From NCBI RefSeq assembly GCF_000724485.1, contig NZ_CP007739.1:1410843-1474842 (forward strand): a stretch of 64,000 nt of DNA. Direction: 5' to 3'. This DNA comes from Bacillus methanolicus MGA3 (GTDB taxonomy: Bacteria > Bacillota > Bacilli > Bacillales > Cytobacillaceae). Below, piece by piece: positions 49,384 to 58,227 of the stretch. Under the pieces are notes generated by a model. The model saw only the letters and a list, made by a program, of their open reading frames with translations. It was not told the origin of the DNA and ran no database searches. Position numbers and translations under genes: made by a program. Numbering within the stretch: position 1 is the first letter of the stretch; each line of letters begins with the position of its first letter.

Positions 49384-50112
49384 ATAAGCATTACTTTAGG
49401 TCCCATTGAAGGAATTGAACATATAGGGCAAGCCGTTCAGTCTGTTTTCAAAGGGAATGCAGATGCAGTAGTCGTTCACAAAGGATTAGTTAATCAAATT
49501 GTTCCAGTCATGGATGCAAACAGCGGGGAACTCATTATTCACTTATCTGCTTCTACCAATATGTCACCCGATCCAAATCAAAAAGAATTAGTCACAAGTG
49601 TGGAACACGCGGTACGTTTAGGGGCAACTGCCATTTCGGTTCATGTCAATATTGGAAGCCCAACAGAAGCCTGCATGCTTGAACATCTTGGAAAAGTGGC
49701 AGAGGAATGTGATAAATGGGGGATGCCACTCCTTGCCATGATGTATGTGCGTGACAGCAATAAAGTACACGAATATAATCCTCAAAAAATTAGACATGCC
49801 GCTCGTATTGCCGAAGAGCTGGGGGCAGATATTGTAAAAGTGAATTATACAGGATCCCTTGCAACGTTTAAGGAAGTAACCGATGCAATTAATATTCCTG
49901 TTGTGATTGCAGGCGGCGATAAAGTTAATTCAACGGAGCATCTTTTATATATGGTAGCCGAAGCGGTGGAGGCAGGGGCAAACGTATTATCGATGGAAAG
50001 AAATATTTTTCAGCATGCCAATCCTACTAAATTAACAAATATGATCAGACAGGAGTTAGATTCGGAAAGCCCTCTCGAGAAAGCGGAAGAAATCATAAAA
50101 AAGCTCGGATAA
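49384..50112 (+). pseudogene. DhnA/ADH-synthase-type class I aldolase, 5' truncated
   Basis: The coding frame begins at the IS21 boundary with SITLGPIEGIEHIGQAVQ and continues intact to the stop: ADAVVVHKGL, MYVRDSNKV (Tyr region), GADIVKVNYTG (Schiff-base Lys) and NIPVVIAGGDK. About 35 N-terminal residues, including the MDHG motif with its catalytic Asp, are missing. An internal ATG at 49510 could still give a 200-residue peptide, but it would lack part of the barrel. The family (2-amino-3,7-dideoxy-D-threo-hept-6-ulosonate synthase and FbaB-like aldolases) is clear; the physiological role in Bacillaceae is not. Confidence 0.75.
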
Positions 50113-50152
50113 ACGATTTAGGGGTTTAATTCCCTGAAAGGAGGTGATATTC

Positions 50153-50341
50153 ATGGACCAAAATAAATTGGATCAACTTAATGAACACATTAATGCATTC
50201 AGAAAGCAAGTAGAACAAAGTGCAAGAAATGGACAAGGAGCCGATATGCATCTTTACGGTACCCAATTTGCACAACAAATGAGAAACTTGTTCGCTGGCG
50301 AAAATTCTTCAAAGAAAAGCAAGAAAAAGAAGAAAAAGTAA
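50153..50341 (+). CDS. Small Lys-rich hypothetical protein (62 aa)
   Basis: ATG 50153 behind a near-perfect AAAGGAGGTGAT, so probably well translated. The peptide is amphipathic and ends in a run of Lys and Ser (KKSKKKKKK). It follows the aldolase gene by 40 bases and may be in the same unit. No family recognised. Confidence 0.6.
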   Translation: MDQNKLDQLNEHINAFRKQVEQSARNGQGADMHLYGTQFAQQMRNLFAGENSSKKSKKKKKK

Positions 50342-50410
50342 TTGGCTAAAATAAACTAGAAGTCTGTAACTTTTCATCTTTGCAAAAAAATCTAAGGGGA
50401 CAGGGAATTA

Positions 50411-50437
50411 GACGCTGAATGTTCAGCGTCTTTTTTG
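50411..50437 (+). terminator. Rho-independent terminator
   Basis: GACGCTGAA and TTCAGCGTC around TG, then TTTTTT. Confidence 0.85.
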
Positions 50438-50439
50438 TT

Positions 50440-50728
50440 CCCTGTAAATATGATTCCAGTAAGTCAAATGAGAAGATTGATCCACAAATAATGACTAGCT
50501 AGGAAAAATGTTGATCTCAAGAAAAAGGGCATAATCGGACCAATTGAGATCGCATTTAATAATGTTCCTAAATTCAAGTATCTTCAGTCCACCACTAGGG
50601 ACACAACCACAAGAACTAAACCGCATATAACACTCCATGTACTGGGACCTTATTGGTTACCCTTTACCTAATCATTCTTACTATGCTATATTATTATAAG
50701 ATTTAGAATTGAATAAATACTGAATTTC
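50440..50728. other. Intergenic, no supported gene
   Basis: No open frame of note. The segment probably ends in the promoter for the thiamine operon. Confidence 0.4.
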
Positions 50729-50729
50729 A

Positions 50730-50812
50730 CTAGGGGAGCCTATGGCTGAGATGGAACTTCTGTTCTAAACCCTTTGAACCTGATCTGGATTATACCAGCG
50801 GAGGGAAGTGGA
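50730..50812 (+). ncRNA. TPP riboswitch (THI element)
   Basis: Conserved blocks are present: GGGGAGCC, GGCTGAGA, AACCCTTTGAACCTGATCTGG, and ATACCAGCGGAGGGAAG. It controls the thiamine salvage operon that follows. Confidence 0.95.
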
Positions 50813-50858
50813 GAGAGCCTATGATGTCATACTTATATGTTTGACACTAGTATGCTAT

Positions 50859-50899
50859 CCCACTCATTTCTCTGGAAGTGAGTGGGTTTATTATTTTTG
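50859..50899 (+). terminator. Riboswitch-controlled terminator
   Basis: CCCACTCA and TGAGTGGG around TTTCTCTGGAAG, then a T-rich run. It is formed when TPP is bound, stopping transcription before tenA. Confidence 0.8.
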
Positions 50900-50978
50900 T
50901 ATAATGAACTGAAATGAGTTTACTAGAGTTTGATCGTCCTGATCACCCAGGTGAATGACTCTAAAAGGAGGAACATGA

Positions 50979-51650
50979 ATGAAGTACACGCAAATGCTTT
51001 ACGAAAAAGTAAGTGATATATGGAGGCAAACCCATCAGCATCCTTTCGTCATCGGACTAGGCAAAGGTGATTTGCCTGTCGAATCCTTTATCCGTTATAT
51101 GAAACAGGATTATGTGTATTTAATAGACTTTGCCAAGCTTTTTGCATTAGGCTCTGTTAAAGCAACAAACATCGAGACGATGGCCTTTTTTTCAAAACTC
51201 CTGCATGAAACACTGCACGGAGAGATGGAATTGCATCGCCAATACGCTGAAAGGTTTGGAATTACCAAAGAACAGCTAGAAGACACAAGACCAACTCCTA
51301 TTAACTTAGCATATACACGTTACATGCTAAACGTTGCTCAAAATGGGTCACTGGCAGAACTTGTTTCTACGCTGCTCCCATGTATGTGGAGCTACTGGGA
51401 AATTGGCAAGATGCTGGCTGAGAGCTATCCAGGCTCAACTGAGCACCCATTGTATGGCGATTGGATTAGGATGTATTCCTCCGACGAATTCGGCTCATTA
51501 ACAACCTGGCTCATTGACTTATTAGACCGATTAGTTGAAGGGAAATCGGATCAGGAGCTGAAAATGATCGAAGACCATTTCCTAACGACCTCCCGTTTTG
51601 AATATATGTTTTGGGATATGGTCTATCAGGGAGGGGATTGGCCTGTTTAA
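50979..51650 (+). CDS. tenA: Aminopyrimidine aminohydrolase / thiaminase II
   Basis: 223 residues; AAAGGAGG precedes the ATG. TenA family with the catalytic cysteine in LLPCMWSYWEIG at residue 135, the same number as in B. subtilis TenA, and the conserved YxxY-type segment MKQDYVYLIDF near 42-52. It hydrolyses amino-HMP to HMP in salvage of degraded thiamine. First gene after the TPP riboswitch. Confidence 0.93.
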   Translation: MKYTQMLYEKVSDIWRQTHQHPFVIGLGKGDLPVESFIRYMKQDYVYLIDFAKLFALGSVKATNIETMAFFSKLLHETLHGEMELHRQYAERFGITKEQLEDTRPTPINLAYTRYMLNVAQNGSLAELVSTLLPCMWSYWEIGKMLAESYPGSTEHPLYGDWIRMYSSDEFGSLTTWLIDLLDRLVEGKSDQELKMIEDHFLTTSRFEYMFWDMVYQGGDWPV

Positions 51651-51657
51651 TTCAAGC

Positions 51658-52410
51658 ATGTTATCTATAAAAGACCTCTCGTATTCTTATCAAAACGAGG
51701 GGGAGACGAAAACAATTTTTCAAGGCATTTCAATGGATGTAAAAAAAGGGGAGTTCGTTTCGGTAATTGGAGCGAGCGGGTCAGGGAAAAGTACGCTTTT
51801 TAAATTGATTGCCGGTTTGCTCGAGCCTAACGAAGGACAAATATGGATAGACGGTCAGCCTTCTGGAACAAGATTAGGGAAGGTCGGTTTTATGCCTCAA
51901 AAGGATCTCCTTTTACCCTGGAAAACAGTAATAGAAAATGTTGTGCTTCCATTGGAAATTGCTAAAGAAAATAAGCAAAGTAAAATGCAGGAAATAAAGG
52001 AATGGTTGTCCCGTTTTGGTTTAGCTGAATATGAGAATGCATACCCGCATGAACTCTCGGGAGGAATGAAGCAACGGGTTGCTTTCTTAAGAACCATCAT
52101 GACGGGCAAAGATCTTTTATTATTAGATGAGCCGTTTGGTGCCTTGGATTCCCTGACAAAACGCAATTTGCACACTTGGTTATTAGAATTGTGGGGAGAT
52201 TTAAAAAAAACGGTGCTGTTTATCACCCACGATCTTGAAGAGGCCATTTTGTTAAGCGACCGGATCTATCTGTTGCCAGGTGCAGGTACGCAGAAGGTTC
52301 AAGAAGTGAGGGTCGATCTTGCAAGGCCGAGAAAAACAGAACATATTTATCAACCCGAGTTTATTGCATTGAGAAAAGAATTGGAGTGGCTGATTCGAGA
52401 TGAAAAGTAG
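51658..52410 (+). CDS. thiZ: Thiamine-precursor ABC transporter ATPase
   Basis: 250 residues from the ATG at 51658, 8 bases after tenA. Walker A GASGSGKST, Q-loop MPQKDLLLPW, signature LSGGMKQRVA, Walker B LLLLDEPFGALD, switch His in FITHDLEEA. With ThiX and ThiY it imports formylaminopyrimidine-type thiamine breakdown products, as established for B. halodurans. Confidence 0.88.
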   Translation: MLSIKDLSYSYQNEGETKTIFQGISMDVKKGEFVSVIGASGSGKSTLFKLIAGLLEPNEGQIWIDGQPSGTRLGKVGFMPQKDLLLPWKTVIENVVLPLEIAKENKQSKMQEIKEWLSRFGLAEYENAYPHELSGGMKQRVAFLRTIMTGKDLLLLDEPFGALDSLTKRNLHTWLLELWGDLKKTVLFITHDLEEAILLSDRIYLLPGAGTQKVQEVRVDLARPRKTEHIYQPEFIALRKELEWLIRDEK

Positions 52411-53167
52411 CTGGAAAAAGTGGATGGAAGACTATGGCCTGTTTTTATTGGTTGTCGTCTTATTAATAAGCTTGTGGGAATGGATCGTTCGAAAAGGTTT
52501 TATTCCATCCTTTATTTTGCCTTCTCCAACGGCTATCGGCCAATCCTTAATGGATAACAGGCAGCTATTATTGGAAGTGCATTTACCTGCAACCCTTTGG
52601 GAGGTATTAATAGGATTTTGCCTCTCCGTTTTTGGGGGAACTTTATTAGGCGTTGGCATGCATTTTTCTCGGGCGTTGGAAAAGGTTCTCTACCCCTTTC
52701 TCGTTATATCACAAACGGTTCCGCTGATTGTGATTTCTCCCATTTTTATCATGTGGTTTGGCTATTCCATTTGGAGCAAAATTGCGGTCACCATTTTAAC
52801 GGCGTTTTTCCCGATTGTGGTTAGTACATATGATGGACTTAAATCAGGGGGAGCTGAATACCGTGAATTACTCCTAACGATGGGTGCAAATCGCTGGGAT
52901 ATCTTTAAGAAAATTCAAGTACCGATGGCATTGCCGTCTTTTATGTCAGGACTGAAGATGTCTGTTGTTTATTGTGTTGTCGGAGCTACAATCGGGGAAT
53001 GGCTCGGTGCAAGCGAAGGGTTAGGATACTTTAGCCGGCGAATGTCTGGTAATTTGCAGGCGGATGCTGTATTTGCTGCCATATTTCTGCTTTCTCTACT
53101 AGGCATTGTGCTATTTTTATTCATTGGTCTTATAGAAAAGCAGTTATTGAAAAATATAATTCGGTAA
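52400..53167 (+). CDS. thiX: Thiamine-precursor ABC transporter permease
   Basis: 255 residues, overlapping thiZ by 11 bases. Six hydrophobic segments; the EAA-type cytoplasmic loop is MGANRWDIFKKIQVPMALPSFMSGLK, followed by GEWLGASEGLGYF. Related to the TauC/SsuC permeases but assigned by its operon. Confidence 0.88.
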   Translation: MKSSWKKWMEDYGLFLLVVVLLISLWEWIVRKGFIPSFILPSPTAIGQSLMDNRQLLLEVHLPATLWEVLIGFCLSVFGGTLLGVGMHFSRALEKVLYPFLVISQTVPLIVISPIFIMWFGYSIWSKIAVTILTAFFPIVVSTYDGLKSGGAEYRELLLTMGANRWDIFKKIQVPMALPSFMSGLKMSVVYCVVGATIGEWLGASEGLGYFSRRMSGNLQADAVFAAIFLLSLLGIVLFLFIGLIEKQLLKNIIR

Positions 53168-53190
53168 AAGTAAGAGAGGAAGAAAATTCG

Positions 53191-54192
53191 ATGAAAAAAA
53201 TGATCTCTATTTTGGCTTGTCTTCTAATCGTCTTATTGAGTGCTTGCAGTGCAGGCAATAACAATAGTGAAGTCTCTTCAGATAAAAACTCAAACCTTCA
53301 GAAGGTAAGTTTAATGCTGGACTGGTATCCAAATGCAGTCCACTCCTTCCTTTTTGCCGCTAAGGAAAAGGGCTATTTTAAAGAACAAGGCTTAGATGTG
53401 GATATTAAAATGCCTGCGGATACAAATGATCCACTAAAATTGGTTGCTGCTAACCAGATTGACATGGCTATTAGCTATCAACCGGAGGTAGTCATTGCCC
53501 GAGGGGAAAATATTCCGGTTCAATCCTTTGCAGCTATCGTTCGACATCCGTTAAATCAATTAATGGCTCCTGCTGATGGTCCTATTCAATCACCAAAGGA
53601 TTTAGCGGGAAAAACGGTTGGATATCCAACAATCCCATTAGATGAAGCAATCATCCACACGATGGTGAAATCAGATGGCGGGAACCCGCAGAAAGTTAAA
53701 ATGGTCGATGTTGGGTGGGATTTAATCCCGGCCATTGCAACGCATAAAACAGATGCGATCATCGGCGGCTATATAAACCATGAGAAAATTTTGCTTGAAA
53801 AAGAGGGCCATCCTATTAAGGCGTTTAATCCAACTGAGTATGGGGTGCCGGATTATTATGAATTAGTATTGGTAGCCAGTGAAAAAGCCATCAAAGAAAA
53901 TCCAAAATTATATAAAAAGTTTATGGCAGCGGCTTCTAAGGGTCAAAAATATGTTCAAGATCATCCTAAAGAAGGCTTGTCTATTTTAATGAAGCATCAA
54001 GAAAAAACCTCCCCATTAGATAAAGACGTTGAAACAAAGAGCTTACAAATCCTGCTGCCGCTTATGGATGCAAAAGATCATTCATTCGGTTATCAGGATG
54101 AAGCTACATGGGAAAAGGTGGCACAGTGGTTATACGACAATAAAGTAGTAAAAACCAAAGTAAACGCTAAGGATGCTTTTATAAACCTTTAA
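53191..54192 (+). CDS. thiY: Thiamine-precursor substrate-binding lipoprotein
   Basis: 333 residues. Signal peptide with lipobox LLSACSAG (Cys20). NMT1/THI5-like fold: [55 protein letters not shown]. It binds the pyrimidine precursor outside the membrane and passes it to ThiX. Confidence 0.9.
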   Translation: MKKMISILACLLIVLLSACSAGNNNSEVSSDKNSNLQKVSLMLDWYPNAVHSFLFAAKEKGYFKEQGLDVDIKMPADTNDPLKLVAANQIDMAISYQPEVVIARGENIPVQSFAAIVRHPLNQLMAPADGPIQSPKDLAGKTVGYPTIPLDEAIIHTMVKSDGGNPQKVKMVDVGWDLIPAIATHKTDAIIGGYINHEKILLEKEGHPIKAFNPTEYGVPDYYELVLVASEKAIKENPKLYKKFMAAASKGQKYVQDHPKEGLSILMKHQEKTSPLDKDVETKSLQILLPLMDAKDHSFGYQDEATWEKVAQWLYDNKVVKTKVNAKDAFINL

Positions 54193-54230
54193 GATGGCAA
54201 GTCTTCAAGCAGATAAGAGGAGGAATATGG

Positions 54231-55025
54231 ATGATAAGAACAATTGAAAGAGTTCGTACCATGAATCCGTTGATCCATAATATCACGAATGTCGTTGTGA
54301 CAAATTTTACGGCGAATGGATTATTAGCTTTGGGTGCTTCCCCAGTGATGGCGTATGCGCATGAGGAAGTGGCCGATATGGCGAAAATAGCCAGTGCACT
54401 TGTATTGAATATGGGTACACTTGATGATAAAGTCGTAGAATCTATTATCATTGCTGGTAAATCAGCGAATGAAAACAATGTACCTGTTGTATTTGATCCA
54501 GTTGGGGCAGGTGCTACACCTTACCGTACAGAATCAGCACGAAGAATTTTGCAGGAGGTTAAGGTAGATGTTCTGCGAGGAAATGCTGCAGAAATAGCAA
54601 ACGTGATCGGTAAAGAATGGTCGATCAAAGGAGTAGACTCCGGAGAAGGCAAGGGTGACATTGTTGCACTCGCTCAACAAGCTGCCAAGGAGCTTGATTG
54701 CATCGTTGTAATTACAGGAAAAAAAGATGTTATTACAAACGGAGAGAAAACGTATATTGTTGAAAATGGCCACCCTATATTAACAAAAGTGACGGGTACG
54801 GGCTGTTTGCTTAGTTCGGTTATCGGTGCTTTCCTTGCAGCATCAGAAGACCCTCTATATGCGTCGGCTGAAGCTTTAGCTTTTTATGGTGTAGCTGCAG
54901 AGCTGGCAGCAGCTAAAACAGCTGAACAAGGTCCTGGCAGTTTCCAAATCGAATTTCTAAATCAATTGGCTAATGTTTCGAATGAAATATTGGAGCAACG
55001 GGAGAAGATTCAGCAGCTAGTATAA
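54231..55025 (+). CDS. thiM: Hydroxyethylthiazole kinase
   Basis: 264 residues, AGAGGAGG before the [32 protein letters not shown] at the N-terminus and the catalytic cysteine in [15 protein letters not shown]. It phosphorylates the thiazole half of thiamine, which completes a salvage operon for both halves. Followed by a terminator and a group II intron. Confidence 0.94.
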   Translation: MIRTIERVRTMNPLIHNITNVVVTNFTANGLLALGASPVMAYAHEEVADMAKIASALVLNMGTLDDKVVESIIIAGKSANENNVPVVFDPVGAGATPYRTESARRILQEVKVDVLRGNAAEIANVIGKEWSIKGVDSGEGKGDIVALAQQAAKELDCIVVITGKKDVITNGEKTYIVENGHPILTKVTGTGCLLSSVIGAFLAASEDPLYASAEALAFYGVAAELAAAKTAEQGPGSFQIEFLNQLANVSNEILEQREKIQQLV

Positions 55026-55074
55026 ATTTTGGAAAATGAAGGAAAGAATAGAACGATGACAGAAAGAGCGAAAT

Positions 55075-55104
55075 CCTTTGATTTAAAAGGAGTTCGCTCT
55101 TTTT
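55075..55104 (+). terminator. Terminator of the thiamine operon; intron target
   Basis: AGAGCGAA.TCCTTT and AAAGGAGTTCGCTCT, then TTTT. The group II intron starts at the next base. Confidence 0.85.
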
Positions 55105-56990
55105 GTGCGCCCGGCATGGGTGTAATCTATAGGGTGCAAGTCCCGAGCTGTGAAGGCAGAAGTAGCAGTTAGCATAACGCAAGGGTGTCCGTGGTAACGC
55201 GGAATCTGAAGGAAGCGGACGGCAAACTTCCGGTCTGAGGAATACGAACTTCATATAAGGCTAGGTATCACTGGGTGAGTTTGCAAAACAAAACAAAGCC
55301 CTTTCTGCCGAAGGTGATACAGAGTAAATGAAGCAGATAGATGGAAGGAAAGATTACACTCTTACCCGGGGAGATCTGACTGGCACGCCAAGTAATCTTG
55401 GTAACCTATCTAGCGATAGATAGCTGAGCAGTCAGAAGTCAGCAGAGGTCATAGTACTCTTTCGAGCTCGAGACGAAAGAGGAAGGACCGAACAATTAAG
55501 GAGAACGAAACACTACGCGTTCATCTTCTGTGTTGAAGCAGACAATCCGGCAGGACTTACTTGAAGGAGGAAGTGGTGAATCCCACGGGGGACTTCAAGA
55601 GGGTGGAGCAGAAGATGGCACAAATAGAGGGATTCGTTCACGTGGAGAGGATATCTATGTTGATGGAACTGATTTTGTCACGGGAAAATCTCCTAACGGC
55701 ATTAAAACGAGTTGAACAGAATAAAGGAAGTCACGGAGTAGATGGCATGCCCGCAAAAGACCTACGGAGACACCTCTATGAAAACTGGGACTCCATTCGA
55801 CAGTCGTTAAGAGAGGGAACCTACAAACCCTTACCCGTTCGTCGAGTCGAAATCCCGAAACCGAACGGCGGAGTAAGACTTCTAGGTATCCCCACCGTGA
55901 CTGATCGTTTCATTCAACAAGCGATCGCCCAAGTGTTAACGAGAATCTTCGATCCGACCTTCTCTGAACATAGCTACGGCTTTCGCCCAAGCCGCAGAGG
56001 ACATGACGCGGTCAGGAAAGCAAAGGGCTATATCAAAGAAGGATATCGCTGGGTGGTCGATATAGACTTAGAGAAATTCTTTGACAAGGTGAACCACGAC
56101 AAACTGATGGGGATCTTGGCGAAAACGATCGAAGATCGGATTTTACTTAAGTTAATCCGCCGGTATCTTCAATCAGGCGTGATGATAAATGGAGTGGTAA
56201 TGGAAACAGACATGGGAACGCCACAAGGTGGACCGCTTAGTCCACTATTATCAAACATCATGCTTCACGAGTTGGACAAGGAACTTGAGAAACGTGGACA
56301 TAAATTTGTACGGTACGCGGATGACTGTAATATCTACGTGAAAACAAAGAAAGCAGGAATTCGTGTCATGAACTCCATTACTAACTTTATCGAGAAGGAA
56401 TTAAAGCTCAAGGTAAATAAAGAGAAATCGGCGGTAGACCGTCCTTGGAAACGGAAGTTTCTCGGTTTTAGCTTTACACCAAACAAAACACCCAAGATAC
56501 GGATGGCGAAAGAAAGTGTGAAACGATTCAAGAACAAGATCCGTGAAATCACATCCAGATCCAAACCGTATCGAATGGAGGAAAGAATTGAGAAACTGAA
56601 CATGTACCTAATGGGATGGTGTGGATATTTTGCCTTGGCAGATACACCAAGCAAGTTCAAAGAATTTGATGAATGGATAAGACGAAGACTTCGAATGTGT
56701 TTATGGAAAGAGTGGAAAACGCCGAAAACAAGAATTCGGAAACTTAGAGCATTAGGTGTTCCAAGTCATAAAGCAATCGAGTGGGGCAATACACGCAAGA
56801 AATACTGGCGGATTGCCTGCAGTCCCATTCTACACAAAACCCTCGATAACTCCTACTGGAGTCAACAAGGGTTAAGAAGTCTATTCGAGAGATATCATTT
56901 TCTACGTCATACTTAATTGAACCGCCGTATACCGAACGGTACGTACGGTGGTGTGAGAGGTCGGGGGTTAGTCACCCCCTCCTACTCGAT
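55105..56990 (+). mobile_element. Group II intron, probably class IIC
   Basis: The 5' end GTGCGCCCGGCATGGGTG and the 3' end with a domain V-like hairpin (GCCGTATACCGAACGGTACGTACGGTGG) and a tail CCCCCTCCTACTCGAT mark the ribozyme. It encodes a maturase without endonuclease and lies directly behind a terminator stem, which is the habit of class C introns. The approximate length of 1.9 kb also fits. Confidence 0.85.
55576..56916 (+). CDS. ltrA: Group II intron reverse transcriptase/maturase
   Basis: 446 residues from GTG 55576, which has GAAGGAGG upstream; in-frame TTG 55561 and GTG 55573 are alternatives. RT blocks: GSHGVDGMPAKDL, KPNGGVRLLGIPTVTDRFIQQAI, FRPSRRGHDAV, VVDIDLEKFFDKVNHD, GTPQGGPLSPLLSN, and the catalytic RYADD. 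The C-terminal GIIM maturase region (LNMYLMGWCGYFALAD) ends without an HNH endonuclease, as in class IIC proteins. Confidence 0.92.
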   Translation: MNPTGDFKRVEQKMAQIEGFVHVERISMLMELILSRENLLTALKRVEQNKGSHGVDGMPAKDLRRHLYENWDSIRQSLREGTYKPLPVRRVEIPKPNGGVRLLGIPTVTDRFIQQAIAQVLTRIFDPTFSEHSYGFRPSRRGHDAVRKAKGYIKEGYRWVVDIDLEKFFDKVNHDKLMGILAKTIEDRILLKLIRRYLQSGVMINGVVMETDMGTPQGGPLSPLLSNIMLHELDKELEKRGHKFVRYADDCNIYVKTKKAGIRVMNSITNFIEKELKLKVNKEKSAVDRPWKRKFLGFSFTPNKTPKIRMAKESVKRFKNKIREITSRSKPYRMEERIEKLNMYLMGWCGYFALADTPSKFKEFDEWIRRRLRMCLWKEWKTPKTRIRKLRALGVPSHKAIEWGNTRKKYWRIACSPILHKTLDNSYWSQQGLRSLFERYHFLRHT

Positions 56991-57045
56991 TTGATTGTTT
57001 CTTGACTTAAACAGGGGGCACCATTTAGGGACAAAGAAACCAAGC

Positions 57046-57954
57046 TCAAAATTGGATTTTTTTCTTACTGCTAGGCCATTTTTTGTTTAATGCATTGATA
57101 AATGTCATCACGTTCTTTTTATCTTGCATAATGGGGGAATAAATGTAGGAAAGCGTTCGGTAAAAGGACTGATCTTTCAACGGTATTATAGAAAGATTCC
57201 TATGCTGTACATCTCTTTCAATGACGCTTCGGGATAGGAGAGAAAGCCCCATACCATTGATCAGTGTTTCTTTAATTCCCTGATTGCTACTGATGGTAAG
57301 AAGCGATTTCACTTTCAAACCATTTGAACGAATGACGTGGTTAAGATATTCTCGTGTACCTGATCCAACTTCTCTGGTTATCCATGTTTGATTCTGAAGG
57401 TCAGCCATCGTAACTTCATCTTTACAAGCAAGCTCATGTTTGTTCGAAGAAATAATAAATAGCTCATCTTGCATAAAAGCGTGTACGGAAAGCTCCTTTT
57501 CATTTGTTTGACCTTCAATTAACCCGATATCGACTTGATACAACCTGACAGATTGAACGATTTCTTCTGTGTTTCCAATTGTAACTTGCAGTTCAAGTTC
57601 TGGATAATCGTTTTGAAGGTCAAAAAGCAAAGATGGCAAGAAATACTCGCCAATAGTAAAACTAGCGCCTATTTTTAATACTCCATTTATGGAGTTATCA
57701 TGTTCGAGAATGTCTTGTCTCGTCTGTTCGTAGATCGTGATCATTTGCTTTGCGCGGTCGTATAATATCTCTCCTGTTGGGGTGATTTGTAAGAATTTTG
57801 GAGAACGAAGAAATAATTTTGTTTGGAATTCTTTTTCCAGATTTTTTATATGCAAACTTACACTTGGCTGTGACATGAGAAGGATTTCGGCTGTTTTTGT
57901 GAAATTCTTAACTTCTGCAAGGGTTACAAACGTTTTTAACTCTTCATAGTGCAA
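57046..57954 (-). CDS. cysL: LysR-family regulator of sulfite reductase genes
   Basis: 302 residues. N-terminal helix-turn-helix (FTKTAEILLMSQPSVSLHIKNLE) and a LysR substrate-binding domain (GVLKIGASFTIGEYFLP; QVDIGLIEGQ). It is transcribed away from cysJ; in B. subtilis CysL has this place and activates cysJI. The shared intergenic region holds LysR-type inverted repeats. Confidence 0.85.
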   Translation of the reverse strand: MHYEELKTFVTLAEVKNFTKTAEILLMSQPSVSLHIKNLEKEFQTKLFLRSPKFLQITPTGEILYDRAKQMITIYEQTRQDILEHDNSINGVLKIGASFTIGEYFLPSLLFDLQNDYPELELQVTIGNTEEIVQSVRLYQVDIGLIEGQTNEKELSVHAFMQDELFIISSNKHELACKDEVTMADLQNQTWITREVGSGTREYLNHVIRSNGLKVKSLLTISSNQGIKETLINGMGLSLLSRSVIERDVQHRNLSIIPLKDQSFYRTLSYIYSPIMQDKKNVMTFINALNKKWPSSKKKIQF

Positions 57955-57969
57955 AGTTATCCCGCCTCA

Positions 57970-58017
57970 TTATTAGTAATTTTAATAGTGATAATAATTT
58001 ATATTTATTTTACTAAT
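57970..58017. promoter_or_regulatory. Candidate CysL binding region
   Basis: Inverted pairs TTATTA/TAATAA (57970-57997) and ATTAGTAA/TTACTAAT (57972-58017) lie just upstream of cysL, in the usual place for a LysR-type site controlling both divergent genes. Inference from position and symmetry in an AT-rich context. Confidence 0.4.
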
Positions 58018-58227
58018 GCCGTGTTTTACGGTAAAGTTAAATTAAAACTTTTTCAAAAATTTAAACAAATATCTTTTGAAAAGAGCCTATCCTTGGGCAT
58101 TTTCGGATGAATGAGAACTTTATATCCGACTTAATTTATAGGGATAATGAATATTTAGGGAATGAAATCTGTCATCTTAATATTGATGACCTTATATAAG
58201 TTTTATTCCTTTGTGAGGTGGAAATCG

